From Pisolithus tinctorius (Eukaryota > Basidiomycota > Agaricomycetes > Boletales > Pisolithaceae), in contig JANFAH010000006.1 of assembly GCA_024663395.1 (NCBI GenBank), positions 2,542,001 to 2,606,000 of the forward strand: a DNA stretch of 64,000 nucleotides, given 5' to 3'. Of the stretch, positions 45,121-58,686 are shown piece by piece. The translations under genes were made by a program, and so were the position numbers. The notes below the pieces were generated by a model that was not told the origin of the DNA, made no database searches, and worked only from the letters and a program-made list of their open reading frames with translations. Positions within the stretch are counted from its first letter, which is position 1. Every line of letters begins with the position of its first letter.

Positions 45121-46960
45121 CTAAGGACCTATGACGAACGCAGCGTCAGACCTGGCTGACAGAGTGGGACACAGCAGGCACACTCGGACCATCAGGTACA
45201 ACGTTTCCCGTTTGGGCTTGTCTAGACGTTGAGAAGTGTGACGAACGCGATAGTAAGTGATTGTTGACACCGACGAACGTCTCGCTGGGGCCGGAGAGGG
45301 AACAACACTCACGTGGCTGAATATACTGTCATCTCTATCTCTCCCCATGTCTGTACAGATTCGAAATGGCGGCGTATGTTGAGCAGGAGGCGGCCGCCAA
45401 ACAGCGATGGAAACGCGATGGCCCAACTGTTCAATAGATGGAACAAAACCCGTGAGTTTGGAGCTTACACATCAGAGATGGGGAGGAAGCTGGGACTTGC
45501 GTACGGGAAAAAATACTCGAGGTTTAAAGGGTCAATGAGCCACGCTACCAATAGGGATAAAAGACCAGCAGAAATTCTGTTCGGGAACCCAGGAATCGTC
45601 GCATGCATGGAACGCCACGGATAGAAGAATAAAGACTCACGCAAAGAAATATATCAAGCTGTGAATTCGGAATGAGGAGAATCAGCAATGATACGAGGAA
45701 ACGGCGATGTGACGCCTAACTAACCTGTCCCGTGCTAATAGTGCCGAAAGCCCTGTCCGCGCATGGAGCAGACCTACTGCTTTCTTAAGTACTAGCACAC
45801 ACAGAATGGGCTCAATGGCGATGGCCGGGACCCAGAAGAGCGACGAAAAACGGGGAAGTGTCTCGAATGCACATCCGACCGGCGTAGAGATTATCGGCAG
45901 CGCTGGATAGGATCAGTTTACTGCGGAATAATGTGAACGATACGTGACGCACTGCTCAAATGGGCAATCATGATTGCCAGGAGGATGACCATGGCTATGC
46001 ATTCGGCACAGAAGAGGATGACGAGGAACCACAGCATCTTGCGAGTTCGTTCATATACCGCCCATACCTGCATAATGTTCCGAGAATAGTGCAGGTTTGG
46101 GTGACTTGCCAGGGTCACGACGGGGCTGAGCAAACTCACCCGGAGGTGCATGGCCGCTATTCGCGAATCAGCAAGGGTGAATGCGAATGGACTACAAGGG
46201 GGGGAGACTTCACCTTGGACGGAGAGTGTCATAACTAGCGTTCTGGGGTAAAGGAATTAGCTTCTTCCAGACATACGTTTTCACGTGAAACGCACACTAT
46301 GTTGCTACCTAATAATGATACAGTACAGCTGAAAATATCATTAGATCACGGTACAGAGAGCACATGAAATCACACATCTGAGAAGTAGGGGTTGAGCTCC
46401 TGATCGGTAGACAAAGAGAGACGGCCTTACCGTTATTGCTGGGGTCCCTTTCGGCAGATCCACCGTCGCTAGCAGTCATAAGTTGCGAAGTAGTTCTTAT
46501 GCGAAGCAATCACTGACCCAGTTCAGATGCGAGCCAGAGAGGGGCTAGCCATGAGTTCTATGCTCTGAGTAAATTGCAAAGGTTAACGGGACAAGGGTAT
46601 GTGCTTACCACGAAGTAGAGTATCGTAACCCAGCTCCTTCGCTTGCACCACACGAGGTCGATCTGGGTTGTATACAAATAAGCGACTCGGATGATGATAC
46701 CGTATCATCGCAGTCAATACCTCTTCCTCCAGGATGATGACTGCCTCGGGGATTAGCAATGCGTCGTGTAGCTGGGGCTCGCCCACTCACATTTCTCATA
46801 AATTAGTACAGCCAACGCTGCGATGCTGGCCTTCCTCCCCACATACACTGCAAGTAGTCAATTTCAAGCAGCACGCTAGTTTGAGTGCCAACTCACGGAT
46901 TTCATATGCAGCGACGGGGTCGTTGGAAAGGTGGAAATGTTTTGTTTTACTGCGGTCCAT
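45121..46960 (-). CDS. DUF6533-type seven-transmembrane protein
   Basis: Reconstructed from minus-strand pieces. The start at 46960 (MDRSKTKHFHLSNDPVAAYE) is followed by exons with YVGRKASIAALAVLIYE and VIILEEEVLTAMIR. A membrane exon (46110-45930) reads QVWAVYERTRKMLWFLVIL followed by FCAECIAMVILLAIMI. The next (45910-45725) has FETLPRFSSLFWVPAIAIEP, then ILCVLVLKKAVGLL. RDSLIYFFA (split by an intron) and GLLSLLVAWLIDP (near 45580) follow. Next comes LGHRVSIAVWR, then a polar tail with FRICTDMGRDRDDSIFSHV (45420-45300). This order matches the DUF6533 family, which is greatly expanded in agarics; its function is unknown. Exon joins between 46,250 and 46,800 are uncertain, so a damaged copy cannot be excluded. 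Confidence 0.65.
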
Positions 46961-47614
46961 GACGTTCTTCCGCGGCGCGGAACGTCTGTTACCTGAATGA
47001 TAGAAAGAACATCGAAGCGTTTCGTCAAACCGGCGTCCCTATTTTCCGCTCTTTTATTTCGTGATCACGATGGGTGAGAAATCCTGGGTGTATTCGTATA
47101 AGCCACACCTAGAACTTCTTAGCCCATCGTCACAGTATAAGCCACGGGACCGGTCCTTTCAAATACAAGGTTGATTCCGTTTGTTGGCCAAGCAATTCGT
47201 GGCACGGGACGTCATGTATATCGAATATGTTTGTCCCCCTGGGAACGACGTCTGAAGAAATGTAAGTGGGGAAGGGCTGGGATGGGCAGCCTGTTTTCTC
47301 AAGTTGGGTGTGCTTTTCCGTGCCACCGACACGATCGACCGCCCAGCTTTTGAGTCTTTGCAAATTCCACCGCCGCCATCACCCGATTCTGTCATTTGCC
47401 AAGAGTTTTCGTGGGATGGGCGACCCGCCGTAGTTTTTCGAGTACGCTTTCATACTTTTTGGCCCCTGGCAAGCAACGTCCAAAGACTCTGTAGGGGACG
47501 CTGGGGATGCAAGTCAATCTTCGATTCTCCAGCTTTCATGCGCCACCGAGTGACATAATGTCCTAATCCGACACGATCGCCCAGCTCGCGTCTTTGCAAA
47601 TTCCCGCGCCAGCC
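46961..47614. promoter_or_regulatory. Divergent intergenic region, DUF6533/COX23
   Basis: About 0.65 kb between divergent starts. No motif assigned. 47400-47560 contains short open frames without family resemblance. Confidence 0.45.
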
Positions 47615-48077
47615 ATGACCAGGTCAGACGCGGACCAACTCCCCCCACCGGAGGCCAATGTCAAACCAAAGGACTACCACGCAAAGTTCTCGGTATTAGT
47701 TTCATCTCTGATCGGTGACTAGGTGAACACACGGTCGTGACTCATGTCATTTGTTATTAGGCTCGCACGTCCTACAGCAAACACACCGAGTGCGACGATT
47801 TCTCTGACCTCGCACATCCTCAACCTAATTAACCATGTCTCCATCTCAGCCCATGTGAGGATGCCGCCAAAGCCTCGCTGAAGTGCATGGACAGAAACCA
47901 GTACGACAAGGGCAAATGCGAGGATTTTTTCCAGGCATATCGGGACTGCAAACGGGCATGGGTGCGTCTCTCTCACGCATCGATAATATATGGGCTCGAG
48001 CGCCATTCTCACATTGTGAACCATAGCTCGACGAGAGATGGAACGATCGAAGGGAGGGACGTGCAACCCCTGTCTAG
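47615..48077 (+). CDS. COX23: Cytochrome c oxidase assembly protein COX23 (twin CX9C)
   Basis: Exons 47615-47692, 47761-47789 (29 nt), 47850-47961 and 48027-48077 give 89 aa. The core is a perfect twin CX9C motif: C-EDAAKASLK-C and C-EDFFQAYRD-C, separated by MDRNQYDKGK. The preceding DP and the tail LDERWNDRREGRATPV match COX23. The protein is imported by the Mia40/Erv1 disulfide relay and acts in the mitochondrial intermembrane space in copper-dependent cytochrome oxidase assembly. The 29-nt exon was placed because it restores phase and the DPC motif. It is the least certain exon. CMC4-like alternatives fit less well because of FQAYRDCK. Confidence 0.9.
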
Positions 48078-49177
48078 TTTGAGTGAAAACGCTGGAAGAT
48101 GGGTAATACAGCTGCTCATATGTAGATTGGCATCCAGGCTCAGCTCGGAAAACCTCAGAAACCATGGTGTCCCTCACCCGGCCCCAAGGTTGCCGGGTAT
48201 TGGCACAGAAATCACATTGCAGTGGTACAGTACGTGCAATATATATTTGAATGGTATGCAAACGACGGCGTGGCCTGGGTGAGGCAGTACTCGGTGGTCA
48301 GCAGTTGAGTCCATATTTGGTCGGCCAAGCGATCGTTGCGCTCGACTGGAAATTACCTATTGTGGCCAAGTATGCTTACATAAGATATGCAGTCCCCTTT
48401 GACAAGCCTCAATGATCCGGAGTCAACAAGTCCGTTATAAATGACGGCGTACCGTGAACGTCGAGATAATTAACTGTACCAGAGGTATTCATGTCACCCC
48501 AACGCGTGAACGGCGAGGCAAGTTGAATGTGTGGCCTCGACAGTGAAACGTTTCAGAGAAGTTGCTGTCGCCACGCTTGATAAGAGCCGCGCGCGCATTC
48601 CTCGAATCAAGCACGAAAGAATTCTTGAACAAAATGTAACGGCCTAAAAACCACGTTCCCTCGAGCTGCTACCTGCATGTACTAACTGCTGTCCTTGAGC
48701 AAACCATGCGACAGAAGCAGATAGCAATGCAACAAGCCCGCACCAAGTGGCCGTCGTTGTGCTTGAACGTTGAACTACCTCCCGATGGGGCCAAATGACG
48801 CGGGGCACTTTCTGTCGAGCTGCTACCCTGTCGCTACTGTCATCAACTCACAGTGACTACGCACCGTCGGCATCACAAAAAGTCCATAGAACTTGAGACT
48901 GGCAACACTATACAATCTCGATCTCGACCTGGGCTGTAAGGCTGTAAAGAAACTGCCGCACCATTGTGCCACGGCGGCAGGAGGCAACGCGAAAACGACA
49001 AATAGAAGCATCGGAAGAAGGAAAGGGGTACCACAACATACATACGTAGATGAAATCAAAACATAGCTAATTTTTAGCATCGGCATCACCAGCACTTGCT
49101 TCTTCGTCAGCGTGGACGCGTGCGAGCCAGGTGCAACAGCTAAATATCTGCAAGCCGATGAGATGCCATCGGTACAA
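48078..49177. other. Intergenic region (1.1 kb)
   Basis: 3' flanks of two convergent genes, COX23 and U2AF. No coding signal or RNA gene recognised. Confidence 0.5.
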
Positions 49178-51442
<2,265 letters not shown>

Positions 51443-51596
51443 CGTCGTTCGTCGTTGGTGGGGTTGGTGGTTGCTTGGAAGCCAGTCAGACGCCCGCCCC
51501 CGGAGTTGCAAACACAAACTCCCGGGAGACCCCTGGCACTGCCTGCTATTAGCCCCTCCAGGAACCCGCAGTACTTCTCCTTCCGAACACTACACC
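51443..51596. promoter_or_regulatory. Shared promoter, U2AF large subunit/FIS1
   Basis: 154 bp between divergent start codons. Confidence 0.6.
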
Positions 51597-52316
51597 ATGG
51601 CCACAGATCTTCCCTACGCAGCAGACGCGCAAGTCTCGCTCTCGTACGACGAGCTAGAGGTTTGTATCACCCCGTTGCACACTGCCCCTTTCAGAGCTGA
51701 CGTGGCGGCTGGTACTCCTGACCAGGTGCTCAGATCGCAATACCGGAAGGAACTCGCTCAGTCCCACGTCACCGTACAGACCAAATTCAACTATGCATGG
51801 GGTCTGGTCAAGAGCCCCGTTCACGACCACCAAGTAGAGGGTGTGCGGTTGTTACAAGGTAACTTGTTTTCGTCGAGAAAAAAAAAGGAGCCGGCGGGTC
51901 GCTTACCTCAGTGTGTGTAGACATCTACAGGACAGAGGCGGGACGGCGCCGAGAATGTTTGTACTACATCGCACTTGGATACTACAAGATGGGGAACTAT
52001 GAAGATGCGAAGAGTTTCAATGGTCAGCGCTTCTCCATCCCTCTTCCACGGAGATTTGACGCCCACCTCCCTCGTCTGCAGATCTATTATTGGGGAAGGA
52101 GCCCCAAAATCTCCAAGCCCAGAGTCTCTCCGCTCTGATCGACCAGGCTGTTACCAGAGGTGCGTTATCACCGTTACCGTCTGCGTCTGGCACGACTGGC
52201 TAATGGAGCTATCTTTTTCCGAAGAGGGATACGTGGGCATGGCTCTCACAGGGGGTGTCGTGGCACTGGGGACGCTTCTCCTAGCGGGAATTATACGGCG
52301 AGCCACTCGTAAATGA
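51597..52316 (+). CDS. FIS1: Mitochondrial fission protein FIS1
   Basis: Exons 51597-51659, 51726-51858, 51921-52022, 52082-52159 and 52225-52316. The order [69 protein letters not shown] and [15 protein letters not shown] is the FIS1 TPR-like helical bundle. The last exon encodes a tail anchor ([20 protein letters not shown]) with a short basic C terminus RRATRK, as needed for outer mitochondrial membrane and peroxisome targeting. It recruits the Dnm1 fission dynamin, via Mdv1-type adaptors in yeast. Confidence 0.96.
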
Positions 52317-53751
52317 TGCGAAACTATCGTGCTGACGTTCTCTTCGTATTTCTTACTCCCATGCAATCTGTACCACTCTACACACTCCTCTCCATGGTTT
52401 TATTCGTATCCTTTTCGTACCCCTTGATTTATCTTATAATGATTCTGAATCGTATCTCTATGATGTTGATGAACGGCCTCGATCACTGTGACTTGATTAA
52501 ACGAGTAGGCGATCTCCTTGATATGTTTTTTGGGATCCTGTCACGCTCTGTCCTTGGAATACAAAACACGAATAGTAATTTTCAGCAATATTCCCCTAGG
52601 TCAAATCCCGACTATTGAGAGCGGAAGCAGAAAGGAGTGTGTGGCTGAGTGCGCATGTGAAGGTGAGACGATCGATGTAGGTGCTCAGTCAGCCGTGCAG
52701 GTCAGATCCCGTCTCGTGATGAAGTACTTAATGGGCTATGTATTCCAAATTTGTTCCAGCAGAGATGCTGCAACAAAAGAAAGCGTAAGATTGGGAGTAC
52801 ATGGTCATAGGATCTTCTAGGTGAGGATATCATTTCACTTGCTTATCGTTACATAGACAACAATTTCTTTACAGACCTCCTTATTTGACAACTTTAACTC
52901 TTTCCGGGCCCAACTGCTACCAACTTGGGGAACAAGCTAGTTCACAGGGACACGTATCCATAGAGGGTTTGTTCCTCACCTGAACCTTTGATCAGGCTTT
53001 CATTTGCGATAGTATGGCGTTGACTGAGGCCGCAGGGAGGGTCTCACGAAACTTGTTGACCTGTCACGATAGTTTTGTCAGTCCCTCGAATTCAGGTGAG
53101 CGCCAGCGCGCGCTAAGTCACATCAGACGGACGCACTTGCTGCTGGGTGACTGTATACTTTGCTCGGAGCGAAACCCACTATGCCCGTGGACGGTGCACA
53201 TTCCACGCTGGAAGCGGCGGATACCGTCCTTCCTTCAGCGCGGGAGAAATTGGATACCACGTCGTTTCGTCCAAAGCGGGAGGTAGCAGGGTGGAATCCC
53301 TAAAAGTCGCGAAATAGGTAACTTGAATGCTAGTTCTGTCCTTGCGCAGTACGACACAGATGCGTCTAACTTTCTTCCCATCCTGGGCAAAATGTTATGT
53401 CAACTTCGTTCAAGCGTCATTTCTGCTTACCTTTGTAATGTGAAGGTTGTCGAGTTCATATCAGCAAGATCTAACTTGCTGACGAGGATTTCCGCGTGCA
53501 TGATATCACCGGGCATCAAAGAGCTCCAAACATTGCTTGCACTTCTGCATTGACACTGACACTGACACTGGAGGCAAAGGTAGGAGTAGCTCCGTGGCCC
53601 TTATCTTGCCGCCCGATACCATCCATTGCCACCCAACGCCGAATCACGGGAATCACAATACCCTGATACGAAGTGAGAGTCTGTATCGGGATGCGGATAA
53701 TAAAAGACGGGGTGTTTCAATCACGAAAACTGCCACGAGGTTCAAAATGGT
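52317..53751. other. Intergenic region (1.4 kb)
   Basis: No gene I can support. On the minus strand, 53502-53179 can be read as two exons joined by a GTAAGC...CCAG intron (start MHAEILVSKLDLADMN), but two different frames stay open after the intron and no family was recognised. Confidence 0.35.
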
Positions 53752-55078
53752 TCAATCCCTTTCTACTTCTTCAATCAGCGGGGTGGTGCTATCGAGCGGC
53801 AAGGTCACATCTTTGTCTCGCTCCCCTCTGCGGTCCCAGATGTCAACATCAGTCCCGTAGTAGCTGTCCTCCTCGAGATCATCGTCACAATCGCCGTCCA
53901 TATCCTCATCAGGCGCTGAGACTATGGGTTCATCTGGAATGGGGTTGCTGGTTTGGGGGTAGCAAGGTGTCCAGTCGAGTGGACCATTGTCGAGAGAGAA
54001 GCCCGACCTGCCAGCCAGAATCGCAAACGAGCTCCTGAGTGCAACATGGTCGGGAAACTGATCGAATGTCAGGGAGCGGCTGTAAGTAAGCAGCTCGCCG
54101 AATTCGCTTAGAAAACAGGCAGAGAACTCTGGGCCTGAGCGAGCCGATTTCACGGCTCGGACGATTTCCTGTGAGCGCAATCGAGACTCCAAGCGTGGAG
54201 GAGGTTTCCAGGGAAAGTTTCCGCGGAGAAGGAAAAGAGCGATGAAGGCCAAAGATTCGATATCGTCGCGTGGAGAAAGATCTATAGCGTGATACATACG
54301 AGTTAGAAAGAACGACACTTCCACAAAGCACATGATGTACATCGACCTTGCCCATCATGAGAATTCAAACTTGCCCAGTGAAGAGATCCAACGATGTGTC
54401 GACGTTCCTTGAGTGGATCGTACTTACTACGAGCAGCCGATTGGTCACGGCAAAAAGGCTTGAAATACCAAAGTCAATGAGTTTGATCGTCGATGGATCA
54501 TCAAGTGCGCAAAGAAAGTTCTCGGGTTTGATGTCGCGATACACAATGCCGAGAGAATGGATGTGCTGTAACGCTGCGAGCTACGCACGTTGCGCCGTTC
54601 AGTATACGTGGCATGAATCAAGCGGGGAGCGAGATTCAACGCACCGCTTGATCCACGACGCGAATGACGCTCTGCACCTTTACACCAGCACCATCCTTCT
54701 GCAGCTGTGCGACGCTTGGTCCCAGAAGCTCCATAGACATGTACTCGAAATGCTCCAAATGACCGTATCCATACACGGTAGGGATAGCAGCTTCACCCTT
54801 CGGCAATTCAAGTAAACAGGCCTCGTGTCGAAGAGAGTGGGTCGTTTAACTGTCATGGAGACTCGTGATTTTTTGAGGGCCACGGTTTTAACAGACCCTT
54901 CTTCAGTTGCCCTATACACAATGCTCCGTTCATCGTTCAGGATGACCGATATCGATGAGTGATGTGAACCACGGGAACGAACGTGGCCCTTGAGCTCACA
55001 TAGGAACACTTTCCAAGCATTCCTTTGCCATAAGGCGCGAGTTTGTATCGCAGGGCACTAGCAAAGCGGAGCGTCATG
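53752..55078 (-). pseudogene. CK1-like protein kinase, probably frameshifted
   Basis: A minus-strand kinase of the casein-kinase-1-like type common in agarics. The ATG at 55078 opens MTLRFASALRYKLAPYGKGM. Downstream are SIVYRATEEGS...VALKK (N-lobe Lys), VYGYGHLEHFEYMSMELLGP, the catalytic loop VYRDIKPEN (about 54520-54545), IDFG (about 54465), DLSPRDDIESLAFIALFLLR and an acidic tail ending at 53752. The ATG frame and the VALKK frame differ by one base near 55,010. The VALKK frame and the HEACLLELP frame differ by one base again near 54,834. No GT-AG intron fits either site. The catalytic lobe is otherwise well kept, so decay is recent or the sequence has errors. One ordinary intron lies before the catalytic loop. 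Confidence 0.7.
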
Positions 55079-56069
55079 GTAATTCGATGCAAGTGGTGCA
55101 CTCGAAGCGAGTTCCAAGTCAGATAAGATAGTATGTCCCCTGTAGCGGTGCAAGCCCAGCTGACGAGTAGTTTGTTGATTCATTTGGCTTGCCCTTGTAA
55201 CTGCTTCATCGGTCATTCAATATTCAAGCTGATTCGACGGTGAGGATGCACACCTTCATTGAGAAACTGACAGTATGCCAGTGAGAATTCTGATTTGCGT
55301 CCTTGCTGCTATGCTGCAAGTCTCCTGAGATAAGTTTCTTGACAAAGTATCCCATCGTTGACTCCCTTCATCAGTCTCGTCATCATGATGCATTCTCGCT
55401 ACCATTCCGTGATAAGTTCAATTCGTTGGCGGTGAGAATAGTGGCCCTTACGCACGATAGTACCAGTGCCACTGGATCAATGAAAAATAGGAGGCTGTAA
55501 TCATCTAAGTATGATCATCGTAAACATTGGTTGCCTCTCCTTAGGTTATTTCCAGGTGTATATATGTCAGGCGTGAGACCTTGGGTTTTGTCATGAGAAC
55601 TCTCAAGAGCCAAGAGAAAGGCACGGGGGGCTGGTTTCAAAGGAGTATATCAGATTAAGTTTGAGTCTGACGGCGTGTTCTAAAGATGCAAGGCTATCTT
55701 TCGTCGACGATCTGTTGATTTATCTCATAACGGTCCTGAACCTCGGCTAGCAAGTGAACTTGGAAATCTGTCGTGTCTTGTAGGCGTTCTCCGTGATGAC
55801 TTTTGTGTTGGCTCCGTCCTCGAGACGGGAAACGTGAATAGTAACATTAATTTATGCAACAGTCTCTGAGTGGATGGGCCAAAGCAGTAGTCATCAGTAT
55901 CACTAAGTGTGGTAAGAATGCGAACAAGTATGCAATGCAGCGATAGATACGTGCGGGGTGATGTAACAAAAAGATACAGAAACGCTGTTCCCGTGGTACA
56001 AATGTCCGTGAGTGCGACGTGGCAGTTGGGTATGTCGTGACTTGAAACGTTCCTCATCGTCAACATGCG
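55079..56069. other. Intergenic region (1.0 kb)
   Basis: Promoter side of the kinase relic and 3' flank of the M50B-like gene. No feature seen. Confidence 0.5.
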
Positions 56070-57377
56070 TCATGTAGGCAGGAAAACAGCTTTGGATGTC
56101 GTCAGGTATAATGCAAAGGCCGATAGTCCCAGAGGTTTTCTTACCAGCTTGCGTGTTCATGTCACCGTCGGAGAGCTTGAAGGATACTATACCAAGTAAC
56201 AGAAATGCAATACATATACCAATCTCGAAAATGATCCATACGCAAGCCCAAACTGGAGACGTCAGCAGGGAACGTAGAGACGTGCGTAATCGTCTTACAA
56301 TGAGCAGGGAGACGTGGGAACATGATATGAAATTGGGTGCAATCTGAATCGTTGGCCTTGCGGAAGAACTTATCATCGGCAATATCCCCTGCGACACAAG
56401 TCACGAAAACCGATGCACAATGGCAGGGATCTGATCGTCTCACAGATCACGAAGAAAACGCTACAGAGTCGGGTTAGATCGTAGCATAGAAAGTACGAGA
56501 TCAGACTGACTTCATGACACCGACAAACAGGCAATACCATCGCAAAGCCTGGCTACATCGCAGGGCATAAAGTCTCACGCTTTACTGTCTCGAGGAGACA
56601 CGAGGACTTACGCATGCGCGATAAACCAGAACCCGACTAGAAGTCCTTCATAGAGCACCGTCAGTAGAATCGTCCTGTAAGCAGGTAAAGAATGCTGGTG
56701 CGCTATCGAAGAGCGTACAGGTAACGCACAGTTTATCACGAACGAGAACGAGGGGTGTCACCAAGCCGATTCCGAGGACGAAACTGAGAATCTTGGCAAC
56801 AAGTGTATCGAATCCGCCAAGGATGAAAACCCCACCGAAAATAGTCGAACCAATGTATCCGGCGGATAATATGACGGGTGGTTTACCACCTTCTATGAGA
56901 GTTGCGCCTCCCAAAAACGGGTCTATTGTCACAGAGAGGATGGTACCACCAGTGAGTATGGCCTAGCGCACACGGAGAATGAACACCGCGTTGTTCAAAG
57001 GTTCGAGTGGGACATACGGCGATGATATGACATAGTTCGTGCCAACCAATGGTGAACAGTTTGAGAGGGTTGATGAGCGTTCGTGCGCCAGGGATATTCC
57101 ATATCCCAAAAATAACGACGGCATAAACCACTGTCTAAGTTCCAGCAGTGCCATGTCAAAAATCCAATGTTGACTGTCCATCGAGTCAAACGTACAACAT
57201 ACAAAACGACCACCTGGAGTGAGCCCGGGTGGGGAGGCCACGCCCATGCATTTGAATTTAGCGCGCAATACTATGGTATGAAAATGACTTAACACCGACC
57301 TGATCGTGTGTTGGGACAAGCGGCGGCGTTGTCGCCGGTGTTGGTAGTACGCCTGCTGGTGGACCTGATTCGGACAT
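56070..57377 (-). CDS. M50B-like polytopic membrane protein (HExxH)
   Basis: The start is ATG at 57377 (MSESGPPAGVLPTPATTPP) and the stop at 56070-56072, with a short last exon completing ...AVFLPT. After a Pro/Thr-rich head come a membrane segment (VYAVVIFGIWNIPG), then GWHELCHIIA with the zinc-metallopeptidase HExxH (57027-57041). PFLGGATLIEGGKPPVILSA and GYIGSTIFGGVFILGGFDTL follow, with more membrane helices and a conserved region with DADDYVFLRKANDSDC-type residues. It ends in a final helix (WIIFEIGICIAFLLLGIVSF). This layout is that of the fungal peptidase_M50B family of presumed intramembrane peptidases; activity has not been shown for most members. Divergent from histone H2A. Confidence 0.88.
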
Positions 57378-57761
57378 GGATCGGCAGGTTGACCGCCGCT
57401 GAGCGGTTCAACTTTCAACGACGACGACGAGTTGAAACGGAGAAGACGGGGAAATGGCGGTGACTCTCACTTATTTCTTTATTTTCCTTTCTTTTTTTGC
57501 GAACCCCTCGTGCTCACCTCAAGGCCTCCGTTCAACTCGACTTGCCCTGGAATGGAACAGTATCGGATGCAGACTCCGACGTGGGAAAAAGAATCCTATT
57601 CGGGCCGGCGTGTCAGCCAGTCACGTGAGAAACGCGTTGAGTGTGGTTTTCCTTTTGAACTCCGATCCGCGGTGGACCAATAAATACCTGGTCGCGCTGG
57701 GCGCGTCGAGGCATCGGTCTCTTCACTCTCAACCACTACCACCTCGCCGCACTCTGAAAAT
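57378..57761. promoter_or_regulatory. Divergent promoter region, M50B-like/H2A
   Basis: 384 bp between the divergent start codons. The H2A gene is therefore not in the usual head-to-head arrangement with H2B. Confidence 0.55.
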
Positions 57762-58448
57762 ATGGTACGAACGCCGTCCTTATGCCTATTACACTCTGTT
57801 GACCTGGTTTAAAACAGTCCGGAAAGGGAAAAGCGTGAGTTGGAACTCCCCCACAGCCTTGGAATGGTTCTGTGACCTCCTGCTCCAGTGGCAAGTCCTC
57901 TTCTGGCAAAACTGGTGGCGATGCCAAGACGCAGTCGAGATCCACCAAGGCTGGTCTCCAATTTCCAGTCGGTCGTATCCACCGTCTCCTGAAAAAGGGC
58001 AACTACGCACAACGTGTCGGCGCGGGAGCACCCGGTAAGTCGGTGTAAGGGGCTGGGTCGGATGGGCGTAGCTCACCGGTATTGGACCAGTGTATCTGGC
58101 TGCTGTGTTGGAGTATCTTGCTGCTGAGATTCTCGAGTTGGCAGGTAATGCTGCGCGTGACAACAAGGTCCGTACCCTGCACTTGCACACCACCCTTCGG
58201 AGTCACTCTGACACCTTTTCCAGAAACAACGTATTGTCCCGCGTCATCTCCAACTAGCTATCCGGAATGACGAAGAGTGCGTCTCCACACTCTTGCACTG
58301 CTTCTCACGCTCACTTGTTCTCAGATTGAACAAACTACTCGGAGATGTCATTATTAGCCAGGGTGGTGTCGTTCCCTTTATCAACCCCGAACTCTTGCCT
58401 TCGAAGTCGAACAAGGGCAAAAAGGATGGTGCCTCGCAAGAGGTTTAG
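57762..58448 (+). CDS. HTA1: Histone H2A
   Basis: Six coding exons give 139 aa: 57762-57764 (ATG only), 57818-57834 (17 nt), 57889-58034, 58091-58167, 58224-58276 and 58325-58448. The sequence runs [20 protein letters not shown], then [20 protein letters not shown], the histone-fold blocks [20 protein letters not shown] and [19 protein letters not shown], and [12 protein letters not shown]. It ends GASQEV. The SQ motif marks the fungal canonical H2A that doubles as the H2A.X-type substrate of Mec1/Tel1 (ATR/ATM) kinases. It is not the H2A.Z variant, which lacks SQE and has a different docking region. Confidence 0.97.
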
Positions 58449-58686
58449 ATTCCCGTTGTGTTTTGGCTTTGTATTTGCACTGTACTTCATTCTGGTAATC
58501 TACGGTATACTTCATGTAACGGCTATGTTCTCGTCAGGGTGGAAAGATACATTTTCATCATACGAGGGTGAACATACTGAACTTGAGTTTTCGATATAGC
58601 AAACATACGCATGAATCAGTGTCGTACTTACATAAGTACAGTGGAAATTGTCCAAGAAAGCATTCAGACCTGCCCCATCAAAGTGG

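Noticed and set aside
52560..52620. tRNA B-box-like GGTCAAATCCC
   Set aside because: No matching A box, acceptor stem or anticodon arm at the right spacing. No tRNA gene was found anywhere in the window.
53179..53502. Possible two-exon minus-strand gene
   Set aside because: The splice sites look good, but two frames remain open after the intron, no family was recognised, and the product would be under 110 aa.
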